From: Nitrosomonadales bacterium
GTDB lineage: Bacteria; Pseudomonadota; Gammaproteobacteria; Burkholderiales; Nitrosomonadaceae
Assembly (NCBI GenBank): GCA_009886095.1
Contig: VFJL01000011.1
Location: 1 to 44,289 of the forward strand
Direction of reading: 5' to 3'
Length of the DNA stretch: 44,289 bases
Each line of letters begins with the position of its first letter. The stretch's first letter is position 1. Positions 36,633 to 44,289 of this stretch are shown here, in pieces. The notes under the pieces are model-generated. The model ran no database searches and was not told where the DNA came from. It saw only the letters and a program-made list of their open reading frames with translations. The translations under genes were made by a program, and so were the position numbers.

Positions 36633-37463
36633 GGCATTGCCAAAGTACCTAGCACGCATGTAGCTTATATACGACTCATCCATGCCATCCTTGTTGTTTA
36701 GTGATGAAAACAAGTCTTGGTAGGTATAAGCCTCAAATCGCAGACTGGCATCGACAAGGGCGCCAAAGCGCTGGATTTCTTGACCATGCGCTTCAGATTC
36801 CTCGCCCGGCCAATCCAAGTAGATATAGAAAAGCGAGAGCCGCTCGCCTAGCTGGGTGGCCAAGCCAAGTGCATGTTTTAGAAGCTGAGGGGCATCCAGA
36901 TATCGAAAGGACTGTTCTCCCATATTGATGGACTCGGCTAGCTGTTGAGCATGGGGTAGTGACCGTAATTTCCAGAGCCCTTGCCCCACTGGAAAATACT
37001 TTGGTTTGAACGGAGCAATACTCTTTGATTTTGGGGTTAGCCACTCACTGAGCTTGCTTTCGATTCCTACAATATATCCATCGGCGAGTTCGAGCGTCAC
37101 ATCCAAATTTGGTGGAATACCGGTGAGCCCAGTAGAAAATTTCTCCTCAAACTTAATGTCGGTAATTTCCGAGGCCAGTCCAAGTGAGGCAGCCAAAATT
37201 GACGTGTCCTTGCCAACCCAACTGTCAAAAAAATTAACAGCTAAAGCGGACGAAGAATGCAGGGCTTTCATCTTGGCGGGTCGCGTCAGCGTATCTTGAA
37301 GCTCCGAACCGCTGCCATTTTCAAAAGCCTTTCTCGTGGTCTCGTTAAGCGGTTGAAACAAATTGGCTTCGACCGTATCCAGATACCCGCGTGCATCAGG
37401 CGTCAGCCCGACTGACTCAGCCCATTGACGTTGTTGGTACAGCAGTTGGGGTTTCGATGACAT
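36621..37463 (-). CDS. PD-(D/E)XK nuclease-like protein (PGN_0703 type, putative restriction endonuclease)
   Basis: 280 residues. The central block PPNLDVTLELADGYIVGIES followed by KLSEWLTP gives an Asp then ESK arrangement typical of PD-(D/E)XK nucleases and of the PGN_0703 family, to which the whole resembles by length and layout. No methyltransferase partner is nearby, so restriction activity is inference. It has no close neighbour on its strand, an attC-like site at its stop and GTTAGGGC about 50 bases upstream of its start, suggesting a horizontally acquired cassette. Confidence 0.6.
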   Translation of the reverse strand: MSSKPQLLYQQRQWAESVGLTPDARGYLDTVEANLFQPLNETTRKAFENGSGSELQDTLTRPAKMKALHSSSALAVNFFDSWVGKDTSILAASLGLASEITDIKFEEKFSTGLTGIPPNLDVTLELADGYIVGIESKLSEWLTPKSKSIAPFKPKYFPVGQGLWKLRSLPHAQQLAESINMGEQSFRYLDAPQLLKHALGLATQLGERLSLFYIYLDWPGEESEAHGQEIQRFGALVDASLRFEAYTYQDLFSSLNNKDGMDESYISYMRARYFGNAAYN

Positions 37464-37735
37464 ATGGGTTCCCTATCGTCCAACTTTATTATAGAGAGAT
37501 AGCTTTGCGCCCTAACTCCGACATCTGCTCACTAACTCAGCATCGTGAATCTCGCTAAAACCAGCACTACGTATATAGGTCGACAGCATACACCCAGGGG
37601 CGCCTGACTGTCTGTTTTCGAGAAAAAACACCAATGACCGTTATTGGCACGTTTTTGCCTATGGCGAGAACTTTTAGTTTAGTTATACCGCGTGCCTGGG
37701 ATCCGTGCTTGGGGTCACGAGTGTCTGGAAAGGTG

Positions 37736-38281
37736 TCAAGCAGCAGCGAGAGTTATTTCTGGCAATGCAGGCGTGGTTACGATGTCGGCGAAATCGAGCG
37801 TGACAAGGTCATTGTCGTGCGCGAAGCCAAAAACATAATCCCATGCGCGTGGCTCCAGATCGCGCAGACGTGCGTCGATGATCACGCAACGGACGCCGTT
37901 AATGAAAGCGGGGCGCACGTAAGAAGAATAACCGTGATAGCGGCAAGTGGAGGAATATGCACCGGATAATACCGTTGTGTCTGGGAGGAACACGACCACC
38001 GCGCCGCACAGACGTTCGGCCCAATCGCTGGGGCGAAAGGTCTTGCCGTTGCGACAAACGCCTTTGATCAGCAATTTGCTGACGGAAAGGCAGTCATGCG
38101 AGGGCGGATAAAAGGAGGGAGTATTATTAGCAGCACGGCAGTCCAGCTCGGGCCAACCGGAAAGCTGTTTGGCCACACGCCATTGATCAAGGTCTGATCG
38201 GACTATCAGGTATAACCGAGCTAACAGGTATATTGGGGCGGCCCATGCATCCCACTTCAGCGTTCCCGCTGTTTTCGCCAT
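37736..38281 (-). CDS. DUF3579-domain protein with N-terminal extension
   Basis: 181 residues. From about residue 68 it is DUF3579 (LLIKGVCRNGKTFRPSDWAE, then RLCGAVVVF and NGVRCVIIDARLRDLEPRAW), a betaproteobacterial family of about 100 residues and unknown function. The first 65 residues have no counterpart; they read through what may be leader DNA, and the true start could be an internal TTG. A GGGGGTG site does stand before the ATG at 38281, so the long form is kept. Confidence 0.7.
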   Translation of the reverse strand: MAKTAGTLKWDAWAAPIYLLARLYLIVRSDLDQWRVAKQLSGWPELDCRAANNTPSFYPPSHDCLSVSKLLIKGVCRNGKTFRPSDWAERLCGAVVVFLPDTTVLSGAYSSTCRYHGYSSYVRPAFINGVRCVIIDARLRDLEPRAWDYVFGFAHDNDLVTLDFADIVTTPALPEITLAAA

Positions 38282-38407
38282 TCTGCACCCCCAACTTAAA
38301 GTCGGTCGGTTCTAAAACAAGGGCTTTAAGAAGCTAATTTCAGCCTTCAAAACAAAAGATCCCTATTTCAGAATTATGCTTGCATCCACACACTATTATA
38401 TTGATCT

Positions 38408-38440
38408 ATTGTGATTTTATTGTGATTCTACTGTGACATA
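38408..38440. repeat. three tandem 11-bp units with TGTGA core
   Basis: ATTGTGATTTT, ATTGTGATTCT and ACTGTGACATA follow without gaps, putting TGTGA on the same DNA face every 11 bases. They lie in the 356-base divergent gap between the DUF3579 gene and the PHP phosphatase, which is otherwise A/T-rich and without ORFs. A binding array for a regulator is possible. Confidence 0.5.
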
Positions 38441-38637
38441 TTCGTGGTATTTCATGTCTGATTTTGGTATTTATTGAAATGAGTTCGTAAACTATTGCAA
38501 ATAATTGGCGGGGAAGTCGCCGATTCGGAAAAACCTGATAAGGACAAAGGGTTCCCTATCTTTCTGCACGGTTCATTTTTCATGGCGCGGCTTATTTGCT
38601 ATGATGCGTCTCTTGCTTTACGCAAACCATCCGCTTC

Positions 38638-39480
38638 ATGCTCAATATCGACCTGCACTGCCATTCCACGGTTTCCGACGGTTTGCTGACGCCCACACAG
38701 CTGGTAGAGCACGCCGCCGCACGCGGGGTGGATGTGCTGGCACTGACCGACCACGATGATGTGGGCGGATTGGTGGAAGCTCGCCGTGCCGCTGAAGAAA
38801 AGAACATCACTTTCATTAATGGGGTGGAAATCTCCGTTAGTTGGCGCAGCCAGACATTGCATATTGTCGGTCTCGGTATAAACCCTGAATATCCCCCGCT
38901 GGTCGAGGGCCTGGCAGCCATTCGCAATGGTCGCACAGCGCGCGCGCGCAATATCGCCGCGCAACTCGATAAATCCGGCATCTACGGCAGCATGGAAGGG
39001 GCTTATGCTTATACCGGAGCGGGCGGCCTGATAGGCCGCACACACTTTGCCCGTTTCCTGGTTGAGCGGGGTTATGCCAAGGATGTAAAATCTGTATTCA
39101 AGAGATATCTGGTCAAAGGCAAGCCCGGCTACGCGCCGCATCAGTGGGCCTCATTAAGCGACGCAATGGGCTGGATATGCGGCAGCGGTGGCAGAGCGGT
39201 GATCGCTCACCCGGCACGCTACAAGCTGAGCAAGAGTGCGCTGGACGAGTTGTTGCTGGAATTCCGAGATCTAGGCGGATCAGCCATAGAGGTCATTACT
39301 GCCAGCCATACACCGGAACAATCTTTGCTGTTTGCACGCCATGCTCAGCGTCTAGGTTTGCTGGCTTCGCGAGGCTCGGATTTTCATGGCCCGGGTGAAA
39401 GCTATTTTGACCTGGGCCGAATGCCGGAATTGCCTGCCGGATGTACGCCCGTGTGGCATGACTGGAACGGAATGATATAG
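38638..39480 (+). CDS. PHP-domain phosphoesterase (RNase AM / YciV family)
   Basis: 280 residues. PHP metal motifs: NIDLHCHSTVSDG, LALTDHDDVGG, FINGVEIS, GRTHFARFLV, RAVIAHPARYK and SRGSDFHGP. This set matches YciV, which hydrolyses 3',5'-nucleoside bisphosphates and trims 5' ends of rRNA. It is followed by yciO and a site-2 protease gene, a common order in proteobacteria, all on the plus strand. Confidence 0.88.
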   Translation: MLNIDLHCHSTVSDGLLTPTQLVEHAAARGVDVLALTDHDDVGGLVEARRAAEEKNITFINGVEISVSWRSQTLHIVGLGINPEYPPLVEGLAAIRNGRTARARNIAAQLDKSGIYGSMEGAYAYTGAGGLIGRTHFARFLVERGYAKDVKSVFKRYLVKGKPGYAPHQWASLSDAMGWICGSGGRAVIAHPARYKLSKSALDELLLEFRDLGGSAIEVITASHTPEQSLLFARHAQRLGLLASRGSDFHGPGESYFDLGRMPELPAGCTPVWHDWNGMI

Positions 39481-39548
39481 TGCAAATGGGAGCATGCTTC
39501 GCCCCTATAATTCAATCCTGATAACCAAAACCAAAAACTGCTTTTTAC

Positions 39549-40181
39549 GTGGCTCAATTCTTTTCCATCCATACAGATAACCCACAGTCGCGCCTGATAA
39601 GGCAAGCAGCGGCGATCGTGCATACTGGTGGCGTGATCATTTATCCGACCGATTCCTGCTATGCACTTGGTTGCCAATTAGGTAACAAGGACACCATGAC
39701 GCGCATTCGTGCCATCCGACAGGTGGATGAGCAACATCACTTCACGCTGGTGTGCCGGGATCTGGCTGAAATCTCACATTACGCCAAGGTCAACAATAGC
39801 CAATACCGGTTACTCAAGGCGAGTACGCCTGGCAGCTATACTTTCATACTCGAAGCCACACGCGAAGTGCCGCGCCGTTTGCAGCATCCCAAACGCAACA
39901 CCATCGGCCTGCGAATTCCTGATCATCCCGTGGTGCGGGCACTGCTGGCGGAGTTAAATGAGCCGCTGTTGAGTTCTACCCTGATGTTGCCAGGAGACGA
40001 ATTTCCTCTCAATGATGCCGAGGAAATCCGTGATCGCCTCGAACACCAGGTGGAGCTGGTATTGGACGGCGGTTCCTGTGGTTTGGAGATGACTACCGTG
40101 ATTGACCTGACTGGCGATGTGCCGGAACTGGTTCGGCACGGCAAGGGCAGCCCCGTACCTTTCGGAATAGCGCATGGATAG
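39549..40181 (+). CDS. YciO/Sua5-family threonylcarbamoyl-AMP synthase-like protein
   Basis: 210 residues starting with GTG (MAQFFSIHTDNPQ). Sua5/YrdC fold: GGVIIYPTDSCYALGCQLGN, KASTPGSYTFILEA and IGLRIPDHPVV. The KxR/SxN residues are partly changed, as in the YciO branch, whose role in tRNA t6A formation is less certain than TsaC. It overlaps the protease gene by 8 bases. Confidence 0.85.
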   Translation: MAQFFSIHTDNPQSRLIRQAAAIVHTGGVIIYPTDSCYALGCQLGNKDTMTRIRAIRQVDEQHHFTLVCRDLAEISHYAKVNNSQYRLLKASTPGSYTFILEATREVPRRLQHPKRNTIGLRIPDHPVVRALLAELNEPLLSSTLMLPGDEFPLNDAEEIRDRLEHQVELVLDGGSCGLEMTTVIDLTGDVPELVRHGKGSPVPFGIAHG

Positions 40182-40839
40182 CATCATTCAGGGCATCACC
40201 ATTTGGGCGCTGCCGGTGATTCTTGCCATTACCCTGCATGAGGCTGCGCACGGCTATGTAGCCAAGTATTTCGGTGATCTCACTGCCTACAAGCAGGGAC
40301 GTATCAGCCTGAATCCCATGCGACATATTGATCTGATGGGTACAGTCATCGTGCCGTTAGTTCTGTTCACCCTGAGCAAGCTGACAGTTGGCACGGGCTT
40401 TCTATTCGGCTGGGCCAAACCAGTGCCAGTAAATTTTGGCAACTTGCGCCGCCCTAAGTACGACATGCTGTGGGTGGCTGCTGCCGGACCAGGCGCAAAC
40501 CTTTTCATGGCATTCCTTTGGGCGCTGCTGATTAAGCTTGGCCTCTCTCTGCCGGAGAGCGAACTGACCAGACCGATGATACTGATGGGTGAGGCGGGCA
40601 TTGAAATTAATGTGATACTGATGGTGCTGAATTTGCTGCCGTTGCCGCCACTGGACGGAGGCCGTATGGCAGTAAGCCTGCTGCCCCACCGCATGGCGTA
40701 CCATTTTGCACGAATCGAACCTTATGGTTTTATGATCCTGCTGTTACTATTGTTCACTGGCATGCTCGGCACTATTATTGGACCTTTTATTATGTTTACT
40801 ATACAAATAGTGGTATCGCTTACCGGTCTGAAAGCTTGA
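40174..40839 (+). CDS. site-2 protease family membrane protein (M50)
   Basis: 221 residues, about five to six membrane helices. The zinc motif HEAAH is in ITLHEAAHGYVAKYFGD, and the third ligand is in LNLLPLPPLDGGRM. It belongs to the small, PDZ-less rhomboid-size M50 group (YwhC-like), which cleaves proteins inside the membrane. Target unknown. It starts inside the 3' end of the yciO-like gene, so the two are coupled. Confidence 0.9.
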   Translation: MDSIIQGITIWALPVILAITLHEAAHGYVAKYFGDLTAYKQGRISLNPMRHIDLMGTVIVPLVLFTLSKLTVGTGFLFGWAKPVPVNFGNLRRPKYDMLWVAAAGPGANLFMAFLWALLIKLGLSLPESELTRPMILMGEAGIEINVILMVLNLLPLPPLDGGRMAVSLLPHRMAYHFARIEPYGFMILLLLLFTGMLGTIIGPFIMFTIQIVVSLTGLKA

Positions 40840-40875
40840 AAATTATTTAATCATGAATTATTAAGGATAAGCAGC

Positions 40876-42078
40876 ATGTTTACTGATCGCGTCTTGTCTG
40901 GAATGCGCCCCACTGGTAGATTGCATCTGGGACATTACCACGGTGTACTAAAAAACTGGGTGGAGTTACAGCACCAGTTTGAATGCCTATTTTTTGTTGC
41001 CGATTGGCATGCGCTCACCACGCATTACGATACGCCAGAAATCATTGAGCAGAATGTCTGGGACATGGTGATCGACTGGCTTGCCGCCGGGGTGGATCCG
41101 GCACAGGCAACCCTGTTCATCCAGTCACGGGTGCCTGTACATGCCGAGCTGCATGTGCTGCTTTCCATGATTACACCGCTGGGTTGGCTGGAGCGCGTCC
41201 CCTCTTACAAGGATCAGCAGGAAAAATTGAGCGAGAAGGATTTGAGCACTTATGGCTTTCTCGGGTATCCGTTACTACAGAGCTCGGATATCCTCATTTA
41301 CCGCGCCAATCGTGTGCCAGTGGGTGAAGATCAGGCGCCGCATATCGAATTCACCCGCGAAATCACGCGCCGCTTCAATCACATTTACGGCAAGGAAGCC
41401 GGATTCAAGGAAAAGGCTGAGTCGGCGATAAAGAAACTGGGTTCCAAAAAATCCAGAGCCTATCGCGAATTGCGTAATCGCTACCAGGAACAGGGGGACG
41501 ATGGGGCGCTGGCAGCGGCAAAATCGTTACTGGATGAGCAGCAGAACCTGAGCATGGGTGATCGGGAGCGATTATTCGGCTATCTTGAAGGTGGCGGCAA
41601 AATGATTCTATCCGAACCAGAAGCGATGTTTACTCATGCGGCAAAGATGCCAGGATTGGATGGTCAAAAAATGTCCAAATCCTATAACAATACTATCGAT
41701 TTACGGGAAGATCCGGATAGCGTCACAAAGAAGATCCGTACCATGCCGACTGATCCGGCGCGCGTCCGGCGTAGTGATCCGGGCGATCCGACCAAGTGTC
41801 CAGTGTGGCAATTTCATCTGGTCTATTCAAATGACAAGATGCAGGACTGGGTACAACAGAGCTGCAAGAGTGCGGGCATAGGTTGTCTGGAATGCAAGCA
41901 GCCAATAATCGAGGCGGTGTTGGCGGAGCAGAAACCCATGCATGAGCGTGCCAGAATGTATGAGGAAGATCCAACGCTAATACGTAACATCATCGCCGAC
42001 GGCTGTGAGAAAGCCGATAAACTGGCGCAGGAAACTATGCGTGATGTGCGGGATGCGATGGGACTAAATTATTCTTAA
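40876..42078 (+). CDS. trpS: tryptophanyl-tRNA synthetase
   Basis: 400 residues, class I. MFTDRVLSGMRPTGRLHLGH holds the HIGH motif as HLGH, and GQKMSKSYNNTIDL holds KMSKS. Length is above the E. coli enzyme (334) because of an insert around residues 165-235 (KKLGSKKSRAYRELRNRYQE and on), usual in betaproteobacteria. AAGGA precedes the ATG. It lies 36 bases after the protease gene. Confidence 0.95.
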   Translation: MFTDRVLSGMRPTGRLHLGHYHGVLKNWVELQHQFECLFFVADWHALTTHYDTPEIIEQNVWDMVIDWLAAGVDPAQATLFIQSRVPVHAELHVLLSMITPLGWLERVPSYKDQQEKLSEKDLSTYGFLGYPLLQSSDILIYRANRVPVGEDQAPHIEFTREITRRFNHIYGKEAGFKEKAESAIKKLGSKKSRAYRELRNRYQEQGDDGALAAAKSLLDEQQNLSMGDRERLFGYLEGGGKMILSEPEAMFTHAAKMPGLDGQKMSKSYNNTIDLREDPDSVTKKIRTMPTDPARVRRSDPGDPTKCPVWQFHLVYSNDKMQDWVQQSCKSAGIGCLECKQPIIEAVLAEQKPMHERARMYEEDPTLIRNIIADGCEKADKLAQETMRDVRDAMGLNYS

Positions 42079-42156
42079 TGCATGTCTGCTGAAATGGAAA
42101 ATCAAGGCTGAGTTCAATACAATTAATCTTGAATAATAAGATACTTCCACTTTGGA

Positions 42157-42966
42157 ATGAATATGTTGCTCAATCCTGCCACCACTGGCCCAGTTGCAAG
42201 AATCCACGGTGAGCCACTGCTGGAACTGCCACGGGATCTGTACATCCCACCAGATGCGCTGGAGGTGTTTCTCGATACTTTCCAAGGGCCACTGGATTTG
42301 CTGCTTTACCTCATTCGCAGGCATAACCTGGAAGTACTGGATATCCCGATGGCAGAACTCACGCGGCAATACATGACCTACGTGGAGATGATGCGCGCCA
42401 ATCAACTGGAACTGGCAGCAGAATACCTGCTGATGGCCGCTCTCCTGATTGAAATCAAGTCGCGTATGCTGCTGCCGCGCCCCACTAGCAAAGCTAACGA
42501 AGATCTCGATCCACGCACCGAACTGGTACGCCGCCTACTCGAGTACGAGCAGATGAAACTCGCTGCGCTACGTCTTAACGAATTGCCTCAGGCAGAACGG
42601 AATTTTGCGCTGGCACATGCATGGATTGAACAGACAACAGTAAATCGTCTGCCTGAAGTCAGCGTAAATGATTTGCGTAACGCCTGGCTTACACTGGTGG
42701 CCCGTGCCCAGGTCAATCGCCATCATCGTGTTACCCGCGAAGAACTTTCAGTACGTGCACACATGAGCCGCATCTTGCGTTATCTACAGGGGCGCGAGTT
42801 CGTTGAATTCCAGGAATTATTCAGCTCCACTGCCGGGGTGGCGGAAATCGTGGTGACTTTTCTTGCATTATTGGAGCTCTCCAGGGAGGCCCTGGTGGAG
42901 CTAACCCAATCTCAAACCTTTGGAACTATTTATGTCAGATCAATCAGTTTCCTCACTGTCACCTAG
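42157..42966 (+). CDS. scpA: segregation and condensation protein A
   Basis: 269 residues. The ScpA N-terminal motif FQGPLDLLLYLIRRHNLEVLD is at about residues 44-65; the winged-helix C-terminus ends with ALLELSREALVELTQSQTFG. ScpA is the kleisin that bridges SMC heads. It overlaps scpB by 35 bases, so the two are coupled. Confidence 0.94.
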   Translation: MNMLLNPATTGPVARIHGEPLLELPRDLYIPPDALEVFLDTFQGPLDLLLYLIRRHNLEVLDIPMAELTRQYMTYVEMMRANQLELAAEYLLMAALLIEIKSRMLLPRPTSKANEDLDPRTELVRRLLEYEQMKLAALRLNELPQAERNFALAHAWIEQTTVNRLPEVSVNDLRNAWLTLVARAQVNRHHRVTREELSVRAHMSRILRYLQGREFVEFQELFSSTAGVAEIVVTFLALLELSREALVELTQSQTFGTIYVRSISFLTVT

Positions 42967-43660
42967 CTCACCTGCTCCACCTGATCCTGACGAGATCAAG
43001 AGGATTCTGGAGGCTGCAATACTCACCAGCCTGGATCCGTTGCCGCTGTCGGAATTGAAGAAACTATTTGACGAAGAACTGGGCACTGAAGTTCTACGCA
43101 GATTACTGGAAGAGTTGCGCGAAGACTGGTCAGGGAAAGGAGTGGATCTGGTAAATGTCGCCAGCGGCTGGCGTTTCCACAGCAAACCGGAAATGCAGCA
43201 ATTTCTTGATCGGCTCAATCCGCAAAAACCGCCACGCTACTCACGTGCAGTACTGGAAACCCTTGCTATTATTGCTTACCGTCAGCCAGTGACACGTGGC
43301 GACATTGAAGAAATTCGTGGTGTGACGGTCTCCAGCCCTGTGCTCAGAACTCTCGAAGCACGTGACTGGATAGAAATTATCGGGCATCGCGACGTTCCTG
43401 GCCGACCAGCTCTGTACGCTACTACCAGAAACTTCCTTAATGATCTTAATCTGCGTTCCGTGGAAGAATTGCCGGTGCTGGAAGACTTGGGTTCGTTGAT
43501 TGAGCCACGAGGAAGTATGGACTTACTTCCGACCCCACAATCCATTACTACCGAAGGCAATGCCGAGATAATATTACCGGTTCTGCAAACATCTTTACAA
43601 GCAGAACCGGGTCTAGCTACAACCAGACTTCCGATACAGCAAGAGAAGACAGTTAACTAA
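42932..43660 (+). CDS. scpB: segregation and condensation protein B
   Basis: 242 residues from the ATG at 42932 (GGAA upstream). Two winged helices: IKRILEAAILTSLDPLPLSE and SRAVLETLAIIAYRQPVTRG with DIEEIRGV, the ScpB hallmark. The C-terminal 60 residues are low in conservation. A start at an upstream TTG (42920) is possible. ScpB pairs with ScpA in SMC loading. Confidence 0.94.
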   Translation: MSDQSVSSLSPSSPAPPDPDEIKRILEAAILTSLDPLPLSELKKLFDEELGTEVLRRLLEELREDWSGKGVDLVNVASGWRFHSKPEMQQFLDRLNPQKPPRYSRAVLETLAIIAYRQPVTRGDIEEIRGVTVSSPVLRTLEARDWIEIIGHRDVPGRPALYATTRNFLNDLNLRSVEELPVLEDLGSLIEPRGSMDLLPTPQSITTEGNAEIILPVLQTSLQAEPGLATTRLPIQQEKTVN

Positions 43661-43681
43661 TTTATGAACGGGGGTAGTCAT

Positions 43682-44289
43682 ATGCGAGCAATTCTGGTGG
43701 CAAATCCTAAAGGTGGCTGCGGTAAAACCACGCTGGCGACCAATCTGGCCGGTTATCTGGCCGGACAAAACCAGCGAGTCATTATGTGGGATCTGGATCG
43801 ACAAAAATCGACATCGGGCTGGCTCGAGCTACGTCCTGCCGAATTACCAGCCATCACCAGGCTAGATGCAGAGCGTGATGAAATTCATCCGGAAATTCCG
43901 GAAAACTATGATTGGCTAGTGATGGATTCTCCGGCGGGAATGCACGGCAAGAATCTTTCTCACGCATTGAAGCTTGCACACAAAGTTATTGTGCCGGTGC
44001 AACCATCGGTATTCGACATGGCTGCCACGCGGGATTTTTTGGATCGGCTGGTAGAAGAAAAGATCGTGCGGAAGCACAAAACTTATATCAGCATTATCGG
44101 TATGCGCGTAGATCCACGTACCCACGCTTCATCTACTTTGGAGCAGTTTCTCAAACAATATGATCTTCCCGTTCTCACCTATCTGCGCGATACCATGGTG
44201 TACGTCAATGCTGCTTTTAATGGTAAGAGCATTTTTGACCTGCCACATTACCAGGCTGAGCGTGACTTAGCACAGTGGCAGCCACTAAT
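43682..44289 (+). CDS. ParA-family ATPase (partial, runs off the right edge)
   Basis: 202 codons are present without a stop. MRAILVANPKGGCGKTTLAT contains the deviant Walker A KGGCGKTT, WDLDRQKSTSGW the second ParA motif, and DWLVMDSPAG the Walker B. An in-frame ATG at 43664 would add six residues; GGGGGT supports 43682. Such ATPases place DNA or protein cargo; no ParB is in view. It directly follows scpB by 21 bases. Confidence 0.85.
   Translation, partial: MRAILVANPKGGCGKTTLATNLAGYLAGQNQRVIMWDLDRQKSTSGWLELRPAELPAITRLDAERDEIHPEIPENYDWLVMDSPAGMHGKNLSHALKLAHKVIVPVQPSVFDMAATRDFLDRLVEEKIVRKHKTYISIIGMRVDPRTHASSTLEQFLKQYDLPVLTYLRDTMVYVNAAFNGKSIFDLPHYQAERDLAQWQPL

Overview
The window reads as chromosome from a betaproteobacterium of the Nitrosomonas type (family Nitrosomonadaceae). 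This rests on gene content and order rather than any marker gene. It holds an rpmF-plsX-fabH-fabD-fabG-acpP-fabF-mltG block, DUF3579, DUF4124 and adhesin-E family proteins, a Nudix/ThiE-like fusion, a Maf / short RsmI-like pair, and a trpS-scpA-scpB run. GC content is near 50 percent by eye. The intergenic gaps are littered with short dispersed repeats.

Layout. Bases 1-4.9 kb: the start of an HU gene, an all-alpha dUTPase, a long inverted repeat, YacG, the Nudix/ThiE fusion, a DUF815 ATPase and a secreted DRGH nuclease. 5-8.7 kb: an adhesin-E-like secreted protein, exonuclease III, two DUF4124 genes (one frameshifted) and mltG. 8.7-15.1 kb: the fatty acid/phospholipid cluster on the minus strand, with a MITE-like element between fabG and acpP. 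15.2-19.5 kb: Maf and a short RsmI-like methylase (plus strand), then pstCAB (minus strand) with no adjacent pstS or phoU. 19.6-20.8 kb: initiator tRNA with promoter and terminator, a second MITE copy and a decayed IS30 transposase. 20.8-25.5 kb: nitroreductase, DUF4124 protein, a 13-TPR secreted protein, YnfA, secreted MsrB. 25.6-30.2 kb: gltX, tRNA-Val, then an accessory stretch. That stretch has a coiled-coil secreted protein, a four-gene overlapping cassette (SemiSWEET, zinc-ribbon, small protein, rhodanese) whose zinc-ribbon gene is frameshifted by a 10-bp tandem duplication, a truncated metallo-beta-lactamase gene, and vapBC with an operator-like palindrome. 30.2-36.4 kb: repeats, a Sel1 protein, a small His-rich ORF, a 1-Cys peroxiredoxin, an FNR-type regulator with a perfect FNR box, a small lipoprotein, cysG and a CobW-type metallochaperone. 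36.5-38.3 kb: a PD-(D/E)XK nuclease bounded by an attC-like site, and a DUF3579 protein. 38.6-44.3 kb: a co-directional housekeeping run (PHP phosphatase, YciO, site-2 protease, trpS, scpA, scpB) ending in a ParA-type ATPase cut by the window edge.

The core genes are ordinary. The less expected material is the MITE-like family (five copies, all in one orientation), the overlapping SemiSWEET/zinc-ribbon/rhodanese cassette with its slippage-type frameshift, the lone cassette-like nuclease, the FNR box, and three tandem 11-bp TGTGA-containing units upstream of the PHP phosphatase. No CRISPR array, rRNA or intact transposon was seen.
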